Assembly (NCBI RefSeq): GCF_014206975.1
Contig: NZ_JACHOU010000010.1
Coordinates: 110,425-174,424 of the forward strand
Source: Aminobacter aganoensis
Lineage (GTDB): Bacteria > Pseudomonadota > Alphaproteobacteria > Rhizobiales > Rhizobiaceae
DNA: 64,000 nucleotides
Direction of reading: 5' to 3'
Shown: positions 17,680 to 29,332 of the stretch, piece by piece
Layout of the letters: each line of letters begins with the position of its first letter
Numbering within the stretch: the first letter of the stretch is position 1
Program-made: the position numbers and the translations under genes
The notes under the pieces: model-generated
Told to the model about the DNA's origin: nothing
Database searches by the model: none
The model's input: the letters and a program-made list of their open reading frames with translations, nothing else

Positions 17680-18597
17680 ATGACCGGCTTCAATTATGTG
17701 GGCTCCGGCCCGTATTGCTATGCGAACGCCTTTGCCATGATGTTCGGCGCGGCGTCGCCCTCCGTCTCCGTGATCGAGTTCGCCATGTCGAGCCCGTTCG
17801 GCATGCAGCTCGTCGGCGGTTCGCTGCCGTTCTTCGATCCTTATGGCTGGGACCCCGAGAAGGGTTTTGCCGCTGCGCTGGCCGCTCTTGGCTGGACCTC
17901 CGAGGCGTCGAGCGGCGGCGGCGAAGCCGTAGCCCTTGCCCGGCTGAAGGCGGCGCTCGCCCAGGGTCCGGTGTGGATCGGCCCGGTCGAGATGGGGCAT
18001 CTGCGCCACCAGCCCGGCATGCGCGGCCCGATCGAGGCGGATCACTTCGTCGTCGTGCTGGCGATCGAGGACGGGCGCGTGCTGATGCACGACCCGCAGG
18101 GCTATCCCTATGCAGAGCTGCCGCTGGCCGACTTCATGGCGGCGTGGCAAGCAGCGACGCTGATCTATGGCACGGCCTACTCGATGCGGACGGCGTTCCG
18201 GCGCGTGGCCGAGCGCACCGAACTCGAAATGCTGGAGGCGTCGCTGCCGGCGGCGCGGCGCTGGCTGGCGATGACCGACACCGGTGACATGCCCGGGGGC
18301 AGCCTTGGCAATGGTACGGCGGCCGAACGGCTGGCCCACATGATCGAACCGGGCTGCGACGACGGCCTGCGCGGCCATCTGATCCATTTCGCCGTCCGCG
18401 TCGGCGCCCGCCGGGTCAATGATGCGGCGACCGGGCTGGAGCGCATCGGCCGCATCGACGCGGCCCGGATCGCGGCCAGGCAGGCCCGGTTGATCGGCGC
18501 GCTGCAGCATCCGCTCGTCGTCGGCGACGACGCCAGGGCGGCCACGGTCCTCAGGGCGCTGGCGCCGACCTATGACGAGTTGCTGGCGGTGCTGTAG
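17680..18597 (+). CDS. Papain-like (C39/BtrH-type) domain protein of unknown function
   Basis: This is a 305-residue protein. The N-terminal half has the layout of a cysteine peptidase or acyltransferase of the C39/BtrH type: GPYCYANAFAM with Cys13, then EADHFVVVLAI with His122 and HDP with Asp138. No signal peptide or membrane segment is seen, so it should be cytosolic. The second half (about 170-305) is helical and Ala-rich and not recognised. BtrH-like proteins transfer acyl groups in antibiotic synthesis, but no carrier protein or biosynthetic gene lies nearby. It sits alone behind an AT-rich, palindrome-bearing upstream region. Activity and substrate are unknown. Confidence 0.6.
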   Translation: MTGFNYVGSGPYCYANAFAMMFGAASPSVSVIEFAMSSPFGMQLVGGSLPFFDPYGWDPEKGFAAALAALGWTSEASSGGGEAVALARLKAALAQGPVWIGPVEMGHLRHQPGMRGPIEADHFVVVLAIEDGRVLMHDPQGYPYAELPLADFMAAWQAATLIYGTAYSMRTAFRRVAERTELEMLEASLPAARRWLAMTDTGDMPGGSLGNGTAAERLAHMIEPGCDDGLRGHLIHFAVRVGARRVNDAATGLERIGRIDAARIAARQARLIGALQHPLVVGDDARAATVLRALAPTYDELLAVL

Positions 18598-18655
18598 CGT
18601 CGTGGACAGGCGGGGCCCCGGCTGTTAGAAGCCCCGCCATCACAAGGAATCCCCG

Positions 18656-20248
18656 ATGGCTGAAGACATCGAAAAGGCGGTGGCGCGCCGTCGCACTTTC
18701 GCGATCATCGCGCACCCTGACGCCGGCAAGACGACGCTGACCGAAAAGCTGCTGCTGTTCGGCGGCGCGATCCAGCTCGCCGGCGAGGTCAAGGCCAAGA
18801 AGGACAAGATCCAGACCCGCTCGGACTGGATGAAGATCGAGCGCGAGCGCGGCATCTCGGTCGTAACCTCCGTGATGACCTTCGAATATGGCGACAACGT
18901 CTTCAACCTGCTCGACACGCCCGGCCACGAGGACTTCGCCGACGACACCTATCGCACGCTGTCGGCGGTCGACAGCGCGGTCATGGTCATCGACGCCGCC
19001 AAGGGTATCGAGCCGCGGACGCTGAAGCTGTTCGAGGTCTGCCGCCTGCGCGACATCCCGATCATCACCTTCGTCAACAAGATGGACCGCGAGGCGCGCA
19101 ACACCTTCGAGATCCTCGACGAGATCGAGGAGAAACTGGCCCTCGACACCGCCCCGATCACCTGGCCGATCGGCCAGGGCAAGACCTTTGCCGGCACCTA
19201 TCATCTCGCCCAGAACGCGGTGCGCCGCGGCGACGACGAGAAGGAGCGCACCGAGGTCCACGGTCCCGACTCGAATCGCGCCGCCGGCCTTTTGCCAGAC
19301 AACGATCGCCCGGCCTTCATCGAGGAACTGGAACTTGCCCGCGAAGCCTGCCGGCCGTTCGACCTCCAGGCGTTCCGCGAGGGCCACCTGACGCCGGTCT
19401 ATTTCGGCTCGGCGCTGCGCAATTTCGGCGTGCGCGACCTGATCGAGGCTTTGGGCGAGTTCGGCCCCGCACCGCGCGCCCAGGAGGCCGACACCCGCAA
19501 GGTCGAGGCGACGGAAGAGAAGATGACCTCCTTCGTCTTCAAGATCCAGGCCAACATGGATCCCAACCACCGCGACCGCATCGCCTTCGTCCGCGTCTGC
19601 TCGGGTGAGCTCAAGCGCGGCATGAAGGCCAAGCTGGTGCGCACCGGCAAGCCGATGAGCCTGTCGGCGCCGCAGTTCTTCTTCGCCCGTTCGCGCATCA
19701 CCGCCGACGAGGCCTATGCCGGCGACGTGGTCGGCATCCCCAACCACGGCACGCTGCGCATCGGCGACACGCTGACCGAGGGCGAGGACATCCTGTTCCG
19801 CGGCGTGCCCAACTTCGCGCCTGAAATCCTGCGCCGCGTGCGCCTCGGCGACGCGATGAAGGCCAAGAAGCTCAAGGAAGCGCTGCACCAGATGGCCGAG
19901 GAGGGCGTGGTCCAGCTGTTCCAGCCCGAGGACGGCTCGCCGGCCATTGTCGGCGTCGTCGGCGCGCTGCAGATCGACGTGCTCAAGGAACGCCTGTCGG
20001 TCGAATACACGCTGCCCGTCGATTTCGAGATGGCGCGGTTTTCGATCTGCCGCTGGATCGATGCCGACGATGCGGCCGACCTGCATCGCTTCATCGAAAG
20101 CCATCGCGGTGACATCGCCCGCGACCTCGACAACGATCCGGTGTTCCTCGCCCAGCACGAATTCTCGCTCAACTACGAGGCCGAGCGCTGGAAGATGATC
20201 CGCTTCGCCGCGATCAAGGACTACCAGGTCCGCGACAAGGTGGCCTGA
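18656..20248 (+). CDS. prfC: Peptide chain release factor 3
   Basis: This 530-residue translational GTPase recycles release factors RF1/RF2 from the ribosome. The G domain has G1 AHPDAGKTTLT, G2 RGISVVTS, G3 DTPGHEDF and G4 NKMD. Domains II and III follow, ending at the usual RF3 length. The start ATG at 18656 is preceded by AAGGAATCCCCG. A GC-rich hairpin directly after the stop ends the transcript. Confidence 0.96.
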   Translation: MAEDIEKAVARRRTFAIIAHPDAGKTTLTEKLLLFGGAIQLAGEVKAKKDKIQTRSDWMKIERERGISVVTSVMTFEYGDNVFNLLDTPGHEDFADDTYRTLSAVDSAVMVIDAAKGIEPRTLKLFEVCRLRDIPIITFVNKMDREARNTFEILDEIEEKLALDTAPITWPIGQGKTFAGTYHLAQNAVRRGDDEKERTEVHGPDSNRAAGLLPDNDRPAFIEELELAREACRPFDLQAFREGHLTPVYFGSALRNFGVRDLIEALGEFGPAPRAQEADTRKVEATEEKMTSFVFKIQANMDPNHRDRIAFVRVCSGELKRGMKAKLVRTGKPMSLSAPQFFFARSRITADEAYAGDVVGIPNHGTLRIGDTLTEGEDILFRGVPNFAPEILRRVRLGDAMKAKKLKEALHQMAEEGVVQLFQPEDGSPAIVGVVGALQIDVLKERLSVEYTLPVDFEMARFSICRWIDADDAADLHRFIESHRGDIARDLDNDPVFLAQHEFSLNYEAERWKMIRFAAIKDYQVRDKVA

Positions 20249-20249
20249 G

Positions 20250-20270
20250 CGGGGCGGTGTTGCCGCCCCG
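20250..20270 (+). terminator. Hairpin after prfC
   Basis: GGGGCGG and CCGCCCC arms around a TGTTG loop start 2 bases after the stop codon, followed by GTCTTCG. There is no long T run, so the strength is uncertain. Confidence 0.5.
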
Positions 20271-20451
20271 TCTTCGCGTTTCGTCATTCCGTCATGCAAA
20301 TCGCCTAATGGCATCGCAGCGCCGCCGTTTGCCCGTGGTCCAACCCATGGGGCGTGACAGCGCGGTGGCCGAGATGTTCAATGCGCCGTTGCCTGTCCAG
20401 GGCCCTGGCGTCGCCGGGGCGGGGGCTCTGGCATGGAGGATATGACGTCGC

Positions 20452-21081
20452 ATGATGGTTTCAGCATTGATCGAGCGTGAATTGACCCGCGTGGGCTCTC
20501 CCGTGCGCAACGGCGTGTTCGTTGCAGTGGTCGGTCCCAGTGGCGCCGGCAAGGATACGCTGATCGCCTATGTCCGCGAGCGGCTGACCGACGACGATCA
20601 CGTCGAATTCGCCCGCCGCGTCATCACCCGCAACAGCGACGGCGCCACCGAGGATCACGACACGCTGGCAGATGCCGCCTTCGTCGAGGCCGAGGCGTCG
20701 GGCGCCTTTGCGCTGTCGTGGGAAGCGCATGGCCTGCGCTATGGCATTCCGGCGTCGGTGGACGACGCGATCTCGGTCGGCCACGTCGTCGTCGCCAATA
20801 CCTCGCGTGGCGTCATCCCGGCCCTGCGCGCACGCTATGCCCATGTCGCGGTGGTCGAGATCACGGCCGCCCCCGAAATCCTCGCCAGCCGTCTCGCCGC
20901 TCGTGGCCGCGAGTCGCGCGGCGAGGTCCTGGCGCGGCTGGCCCGCACCGTGCCGCACGATCTCTCGGGCCCCGGGCATGTGCTGATCGACAATTCCGGC
21001 GCAGCCGAGATCGCCGGCGAGAAGTTCCTGGCCGTACTGCGCCGCTCCGTCGCCTATGCGGACGTTTCCGGGCTTGTCTAG
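20452..21081 (+). CDS. phnN: Ribose 1,5-bisphosphokinase PhnN
   Basis: This 209-residue P-loop kinase of the guanylate-kinase fold has Walker A GPSGAGKDT near residue 29, then RRVITRNSDGATEDHDTL and EAHGLRYGIP, which identify PhnN. PhnN phosphorylates ribose 1,5-bisphosphate to PRPP, the last step of the C-P lyase pathway, and can give a bypass route to PRPP and NAD. No other phn genes are in the window, so here it is an orphan. The start is the ATG at 20452. It converges on the DUF1513 gene 16 bp away. Confidence 0.9.
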   Translation: MMVSALIERELTRVGSPVRNGVFVAVVGPSGAGKDTLIAYVRERLTDDDHVEFARRVITRNSDGATEDHDTLADAAFVEAEASGAFALSWEAHGLRYGIPASVDDAISVGHVVVANTSRGVIPALRARYAHVAVVEITAAPEILASRLAARGRESRGEVLARLARTVPHDLSGPGHVLIDNSGAAEIAGEKFLAVLRRSVAYADVSGLV

Positions 21082-21097
21082 GTTTTATAGGATTGAC

Positions 21098-22207
21098 TTA
21101 CGTATTTTGCAGGTCGATGCGCAGCATGTGGTTGTCCCAGACATGCTGCGGGTCGTCGGTCGTCTCGCCGCCGGGCGCGACGATGAGGCCGGCGCCCGTC
21201 GTGGCGAGGAAGCCGTCATGGTCGGGGGCGAGGCCGCAGACCTCGACCAGATCGTTCTTCGCCACCACCTTGCCCGTCTTCGCCTCGATCGTCGCCCAGG
21301 CATTGCCCTGCGGCGAGGAGACGGCAATCAGCCCGGACCTTCGGTTTGCAGCGACCGAGCCGATGTAGTTGCGGAAGCCGCCGAGGATGTCCTCGGGCAT
21401 GTCGAGCATCTGAAGCTCCTTGCCGCGTGCGGCGCGGCCGACGAGCAGCGGCCGTTCCGTCGCCGGGCCTTCGTGCTGGCAGCCGAACCAGACGGTGCCC
21501 TCGGCGTCGATGTCCATGTGCCGGATCGACAATTGGTGAAGCTTTTCAGGCAGTTCGTGCTTTTCGACGAGGTCGCCGGAAACGCGGTCGACCAGCACGA
21601 AGGACGGCTTCATGCTGGGGATGTTGAGCTTGGCGCGGCCGAAATCCGGGTGGGTCTCGATGCCGCCGTTGCAGATCGCCAGCGTGCGGCCGTCGCCGAG
21701 CAGGATCAGTTCGTGCGGGCCGACGCCATGGGTCGGGAATTCGTGGAGACGGCGGAAGCCATCGCGGGCATCGTAGACCCCGACCATTCCGGCTGCGTTG
21801 TCGAAGTCGTTCTCTGTGACGTAGAGCAGCGCGCCGTCGGGCGAAAAGACGCCGTGGCCGTAATAGTGCCGGCCGGCGATGCTCGGGATAGTCAGTGGTG
21901 CTTCCTTGCCGGTGTGGTCGAACACCGTCATGAAGGTGCCGGGCTGGCGGGCGAAGACCACGGACTTGCGCGAGTTGGGATCGAAGGTGACGTCGTGGCC
22001 GCGTTCGGGCAGGGCGACGCTGTGCAGGATCTTGCCGGCTTCCGACAGCACGGCGACGCCATATTCGCCAGTGCGCGCTTGGTAAGCCGTGGCGAACATG
22101 GCGTCGGCTTCGAGCGCCAGCGCACGCTTGGCCGGCGACAGCGCCGATAGGAAGGTGACGCCAGCCGCCGTGAGGAAATCGCGGCGGTCGAACAGGGGCG
22201 TGCGCAT
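21098..22207 (-). CDS. DUF1513 protein, Tat-exported, of an iron cluster
   Basis: This 369-residue protein has a twin-arginine signal (DRRDFLTAAGVTFLSAL, residues 6-23), so it should be exported folded. The mature part is a beta-propeller-like DUF1513 domain, with repeats such as GHDVTFDPNSRKSVVFARQ and YYGHGVFSPDGALLYVTEND. DUF1513 genes typically follow imelysin and di-haem protein genes, as here, and are thought to act in periplasmic iron or redox handling. The exact role is unknown. The start is the ATG at 22207, 10 bp after the imelysin stop, making it the last gene of the operon. Confidence 0.82.
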   Translation of the reverse strand: MRTPLFDRRDFLTAAGVTFLSALSPAKRALALEADAMFATAYQARTGEYGVAVLSEAGKILHSVALPERGHDVTFDPNSRKSVVFARQPGTFMTVFDHTGKEAPLTIPSIAGRHYYGHGVFSPDGALLYVTENDFDNAAGMVGVYDARDGFRRLHEFPTHGVGPHELILLGDGRTLAICNGGIETHPDFGRAKLNIPSMKPSFVLVDRVSGDLVEKHELPEKLHQLSIRHMDIDAEGTVWFGCQHEGPATERPLLVGRAARGKELQMLDMPEDILGGFRNYIGSVAANRRSGLIAVSSPQGNAWATIEAKTGKVVAKNDLVEVCGLAPDHDGFLATTGAGLIVAPGGETTDDPQHVWDNHMLRIDLQNT

Positions 22208-22217
22208 CGCAGGACCC

Positions 22218-23293
22218 TCAGTCGCCGTCGAGCGAGGAGAAGCCGGCGGTGAGGCCGAGCGCACCGGCAAGCCGGGTGCCGAACAGCTCCGACAGGCCGG
22301 AGGTGACGACGCCGAAGTAATTGAGCTTGCCGCGCTTTTCGGCATCGCTGAGGGCGGCATCGATCGGGCCGGTGACGGCAGCCGCGGCGTTCTGCGCATT
22401 GGCGAACTCAAAGTCGATCGACTGGGCGACCCACTGGAAATCGTCGGGCAGCAGGCTGCCGAACTGCGAGGCGTCGAACAGCGCCTTCATGCCGGCGATG
22501 TTGCCGCCGAGCGCCGCCGGGGTTCCTTGCGAGCGCCAGTAGAGCGCCTGTTTCGGCTTGTCGGAGGTGGCATCCTCGCCAAGGAAGCCGTTGACGCGCA
22601 CGTCGCGCACCAGTTCGAGCCCGTTGACATAGACCTCGAGCAATTCGGTGATCGCTTCGGTGGCGTTGCGGTAGAGCGGGTTTTCGGCGTCCGGATGGGT
22701 CCACTGGGCGGCGAAACCCTTGTCGTCGCGCCAGGCGGCCTCGACGTCGGACGCGATGGTGCCGATATTGCCCGAGATCGCCTTGCCATAGGCGCAGCGA
22801 TAGGCGCCTTCGGCCCCGGCGAGTTCGTCGGCTCCGGTGCCGAACAGCACGAACTCCAGCGCCCCGAGGCCCTGCATGGCGACGCTCTTCCGGGCCAGCC
22901 TCGTGGCATCGGTCGCCGTTGCGTCCTTGTTGGCCAGGGCCGCCTGCACCTGCTTGAGGCCCGTGCCCTTGCGGTCGGGCCAGAACAGGATGCGCTCCAG
23001 CCGGTTCTGCTCGGTGATCGGGCCGAAGCGGATGATCTCGACTTCCGACCATGTGGCGGTGGTCTTCGAGAACTGTTGGCGTGCGGCATCCAGATTGCCG
23101 TCCGACGGCGCCGTGCAGAGCGTATCCATCGACTTGCCAAGCGTTTCGGTGGCGCCGATCAGCCGGCCGTAGGCCGGCCGGATGAAGCCGTCGATGGCAT
23201 CTGCAATCACCTTGTCCGACGCCGGGTTGGCGTGGGCCGCAGGCACGGCGAGGGTGAGGCACAGGAATGCCGCTGCAAGCGCGCGTCTGGTCA

Positions 23294-23294
<1 letters not shown>
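22218..23294 (-). CDS. Imelysin-family periplasmic protein
   Basis: This 358-residue protein has a signal peptide (MTRRALAAAFLCLTLAVPAAHA) and a mature alpha-helical imelysin domain starting NPASDKVIADAIDGFIRPAY. The family GxHxxE motif is altered to GLGALEFVLFG, lacking the histidine, as in other proteins of this subgroup. Imelysins are iron-regulated periplasmic or outer-membrane proteins implicated in iron uptake. The ATG overlaps the di-haem protein stop as ATGA. This is the second imelysin in the cluster, clearly diverged from the one at 25900-27204. Confidence 0.87.
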
Positions 23295-25051
<1,757 letters not shown>

Positions 25052-25062
25052 TCCGGCATGTC

Positions 25063-25548
25063 CTATTCGGCCTTGTCAGCTGTCTCGGCGTTGAGCTGGC
25101 CGTACTTCTCTTCGCCAATCTCGTTGAGCAGCTGCAACTGCGTCTCCAGGAAGTCGATATGGCCTTCCTCGTCGGCAAGCAGCTCCTCGAAGAGCTTCAT
25201 GGATACATAGTCGCCATGCTGGGAGCAGACGTCCCGCGACTTCTTGTAGGAGGTGCGGGCATCATATTCGCCGGCAAGATCGCTCTCGAGCACTTCCTTG
25301 ACGTTCTGGCCGATGCGCAAGGGGGCCAAGGACTGCAGGTTGGGGTGGCCTTCGAGGAAGATGATGCGCGCGACAAGCTTGTCGGCGTGGTGCATCTCCT
25401 CGATCGATTCCTCGCGTTCCTTCTTGGCCAGCTTGCCGTAGCCCCAGTCCTCGAGCAGGCGGTAGTGCACCCAATACTGGTTGACCGCGCCGAGTTCGAG
25501 GAAAAGCGCTTCGTTAAGCCGCTCGATGACCTGTTTTTCGCCCTTCAT
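25063..25548 (-). CDS. bfr: Bacterioferritin
   Basis: This 161-residue protein forms 24-subunit cages that store ferric iron. The ferroxidase residues are in place (Glu18, Glu51, His54, then the GEYDARTSY and DEEGHIDF glutamates and histidine), and the haem ligand Met52 is present ([10 protein letters not shown]). Its start lies inside the 3' end of bfd (35-bp overlap). Downstream, the di-haem gene begins 12 bp after the stop. The position inside an imelysin iron operon suggests linked uptake and storage. Confidence 0.95.
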   Translation of the reverse strand: MKGEKQVIERLNEALFLELGAVNQYWVHYRLLEDWGYGKLAKKEREESIEEMHHADKLVARIIFLEGHPNLQSLAPLRIGQNVKEVLESDLAGEYDARTSYKKSRDVCSQHGDYVSMKLFEELLADEEGHIDFLETQLQLLNEIGEEKYGQLNAETADKAE

Positions 25549-25825
25549 TGATCCTACTCCCGAATTGGACCCGCAACTCTCTCACACGATCCATGTGTGA
25601 AACGATATCCACCCCACTCGCCTCACTACGAGCGTGGTAGGCTTCGGTGACCCGAATGATCGTTTCGACCACATTTGGAAAGCAGCCGCAACAGCGCCCG
25701 CGCTTTTGCAGCGTGTGATAGACCTTTGCTGGCACAATCAGGGACCACGGATCCCTGTCCAGGAGTTCAATGATCGTGTCTTCGATCTCCTTCTGGGTGA
25801 TCAGGTTGCAATGGCAGATCAGCAT
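25514..25825 (-). CDS. bfd: Bacterioferritin-associated ferredoxin
   Basis: This 103-residue [2Fe-2S] protein has cysteines at 4, 6, 45 or 46, and 48 (CHC and RCCGC), the BFD-type arrangement. Bfd reduces the bacterioferritin core so that stored iron can be released. The tail after about residue 75 is longer than in E. coli Bfd and runs 35 bp into bfr. It follows irpA by 74 bp with a strong hairpin between. Confidence 0.9.
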   Translation of the reverse strand: MLICHCNLITQKEIEDTIIELLDRDPWSLIVPAKVYHTLQKRGRCCGCFPNVVETIIRVTEAYHARSEASGVDIVSHMDRVRELRVQFGSRINEGRKTGHRAA

Positions 25826-25845
25826 GACTTGCTCTGGGCTGGCTG

Positions 25846-25868
25846 GCGGCGCGCGTCGTGCGCGCCGC
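25846..25868 (-). terminator. Strong hairpin between irpA and bfd
   Basis: Perfect 9-bp GC arms (GCGGCGCGC and GCGCGCCGC) flank a 5-base loop. There is no T run, so it more likely stops or stabilises part of the irpA transcript and tunes bfd output than ends transcription completely. Confidence 0.5.
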
Positions 25869-25899
25869 GTGGCTTGAATTATCTAGGTACGGCAGGCGC

Positions 25900-27204
<1,305 letters not shown>

Positions 27205-27540
27205 GGTCTCTCCTCAGTGAACCAGATGGCGCTGGCGGGCGCCGGAAAATCGTGTGCCGGCAGCGACTTGCTGCAGCGGCGGCATGGATTCGAATGAAAG
27301 CTGAGGGGTGGCCGGGCTTCGGACATGCGCACGGCTCGAAGCCCGTTTCGGGCTCGGCAAGACCATGCTGCACACAGCCGCGCCATGGCGCGGTTCGACG
27401 AAGGCAGGCACCCATAGGCTCCAATCGAAAGGGTTAAAGGCCCAGACATCAAAGACAGGCGCTGTAAAGCACAGCTTCATAAAAGCGTTGCGTCTGCAAA
27501 AGTCAACGCAAATTGCGCCAAAAAGTGTAACAGGATCAAT

Positions 27541-27561
27541 AGTTTAGAATTATTCTAAACT
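27541..27561. promoter_or_regulatory. Irr-type iron control element with promoter elements for irpA
   Basis: A perfect palindrome with 9-bp arms AGTTTAGAA and TTCTAAACT separated by TTA contains the ICE consensus TTTAGAANNNTTCTAAA bound by Irr in Rhizobiales. On the minus strand, TTGACT (27501-27506) and TTTTAT (27479-27484), 16 bp apart, make a plausible -35/-10 pair for irpA. This would put the box near -80, a position suited to activation. It could also serve the divergent reductase gene at 27821. Most of the 616-bp intergenic region (27205-27820) shows nothing else. Confidence 0.8.
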
Positions 27562-27820
27562 GATTTTGTCCAGTTTGTGGCGCAGCGAATCCGCCAAGTC
27601 GTTGATTTGTCGAGATGCGCATCGGTCTCGCGGCGTCCCGGCACACGCCGGCTGCGACAACGCGTAGCGGTCAGGCAAATGTGCCCGGTGGACGGCAAAT
27701 GCCGCCTGGCGCGCTTGACAGGCCGGCATCCGGCTGTCACCCAAAATTCCGTCCCTGGCCCCTTGTGGCCGCGCGGGCCAACGGCCATTTCCCCGGTGAC
27801 TTCCCAATAGCGAGGCGGGC

Positions 27821-29053
27821 ATGAAGAACGGTGTCGTGATTGTCGGTGCAGGCCATGCCGGGGTCCAGGCCGCCGCCAGCTTGCGCGAGGAAGGCTATGA
27901 CGGCCCGGTCATCCTGCTCGGCGACGAGAGGGAGCTGCCCTACCACAAGCCGCCGCTGTCCAAGACCTTCATCAAGGACGCCGCAGCCCAGCCGCAGCCG
28001 TTGCGCGGCGAAGCCTTTTACACCGGCCACACCATCGATTTCCGCCCGGGCTCGCTGGTCGAGCGCATCGACACCGCCGCCAACAGCCTGTCGTTGGCGG
28101 GTGGCGACAGACTCGCCTACGACCACCTGATCCTTGCCACCGGCTCGTGCCCGCGCGTCCTGCCCTTGCCCGGCGTCGATCTTGCCGGCGTGCTGTCGCT
28201 GCGCTCGGTCGCGGACGCGCGGCTGATCCGCGACCACAGTGCCGCCTGCGAGGACGTCGTCGTCATCGGTGGCGGCTTCATCGGCCTGGAGATTGCCGCG
28301 ACGCTCGCCGCCGGCGGCCGCCGCGTGACGGTGGTCGAGGCGCTGGATCGCCTGCTCGGCCGCGCCGTCGCCCCGCTGATCGCCGAGCATGTGCGCCAGC
28401 GGCTGGAAGCCTCGGGCGTCCGCATCCTGCTCAAGACCACCATCGAGCGCATCGAGGGCGAGGGTGGCCATGCCACCGCCGCGCTGACGTCGGCCGGCGA
28501 AAGGCTGCCGGCGAAGATGGTCATCATCGGCATCGGCGTGGTGCCCAATGTCGAGCTTGCCGGGACCGCCGGCCTGACCGTTGCCAACGGCATCCGCGTC
28601 GACGGCTCCATGCGCAGTTCGGTCGCCAACATCCTGGCGGTGGGCGACAATGCAAGCTATCGCCACTGGCAGACCGGTGGCGACGTGCGCCTGGAGTCGG
28701 TGCAGAACGCCACCGACCAGTCGAAGCTCGCCGCCCGCACCATCGTCGGCCATGGCGGCGACTATGGCGCCGTGCCGTGGTTCTGGTCCGACATCGGCGA
28801 CATGAAGCTGCAGATGGTCGGCCTGACCGCCGGAAGCGACCGCCAGATGCTGTCGGGCGACCCGGCCGAGAACCGCTTCTCGGTGTTCCATTTCATCGGC
28901 GACCGGCTGGCAGCGATCGAATCCGTCAACCGCCCGGCCGACCACATGCTCGGCCGCAAGATGCTCGGCCTCGGCTTCTCGCCGACGGCGGAGCAGGTCG
29001 CGGGTGGCGCCGAGGCGTTGAAGGCGGCATTGGCGGCGTTAGCTGCGGGATAG
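27821..29053 (+). CDS. FAD-dependent ferredoxin/rubredoxin reductase
   Basis: This 410-residue pyridine-nucleotide-disulfide oxidoreductase-type flavoprotein has FAD-binding VIVGAGHAGVQAA at residues 5-17, a central NAD(P)H-binding VVVIGGGFIGLEIA near 148-161 and ILAVGDNA near 272. The C-terminal reductase domain follows. It resembles ferredoxin reductases that feed cytochrome P450 or dioxygenase systems. No such partner lies here. Given the iron cluster across the shared intergenic region, supplying electrons to Bfd is a possible role, but that is inference. The start ATG at 27821 is preceded by GCGAGGCGGG. Confidence 0.85.
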   Translation: MKNGVVIVGAGHAGVQAAASLREEGYDGPVILLGDERELPYHKPPLSKTFIKDAAAQPQPLRGEAFYTGHTIDFRPGSLVERIDTAANSLSLAGGDRLAYDHLILATGSCPRVLPLPGVDLAGVLSLRSVADARLIRDHSAACEDVVVIGGGFIGLEIAATLAAGGRRVTVVEALDRLLGRAVAPLIAEHVRQRLEASGVRILLKTTIERIEGEGGHATAALTSAGERLPAKMVIIGIGVVPNVELAGTAGLTVANGIRVDGSMRSSVANILAVGDNASYRHWQTGGDVRLESVQNATDQSKLAARTIVGHGGDYGAVPWFWSDIGDMKLQMVGLTAGSDRQMLSGDPAENRFSVFHFIGDRLAAIESVNRPADHMLGRKMLGLGFSPTAEQVAGGAEALKAALAALAAG

Positions 29054-29109
29054 TTTTTCCGTTCTTTGCGCTGCCCTGATACGACTGCCGTGGTCGAAGG
29101 GCTCCCCAA

Positions 29110-29310
29110 AACCTCATGGTGAGCCTGTCGAACCATGGGGTTTTGGCATGCAGCAGGTGGCCCGGCGCCCTCGTGGTTCGACAGGCTCACCATGAGGGCT
29201 ACCGAGTCGTTGCGCGCCCCAGTCTCATCGATGCAGGCGGGGGCTGGCCGCAACGCTGGCGACCCTCTCTCCTCGTCGCTCACGGGGGAGAAGGTAAGGG
29301 TGAGGGGCGA
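29110..29310. repeat. Cluster of short palindromic repeats
   Basis: CTCATGGTGAGCCTGTCGAACCATG (29113-29137) and its inverted copy (29173-29199) form a pair. A third element at about 29262-29310 has CTCTCTCC...GGGGGAGAAGG and a GGTGAGGGG tail. They fill the convergent gap between the reductase and the aminotransferase genes, where transcripts from both sides would end. Confidence 0.6.
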
Positions 29311-29332
29311 TGCTACCCGCGTCGGGGCAGCG

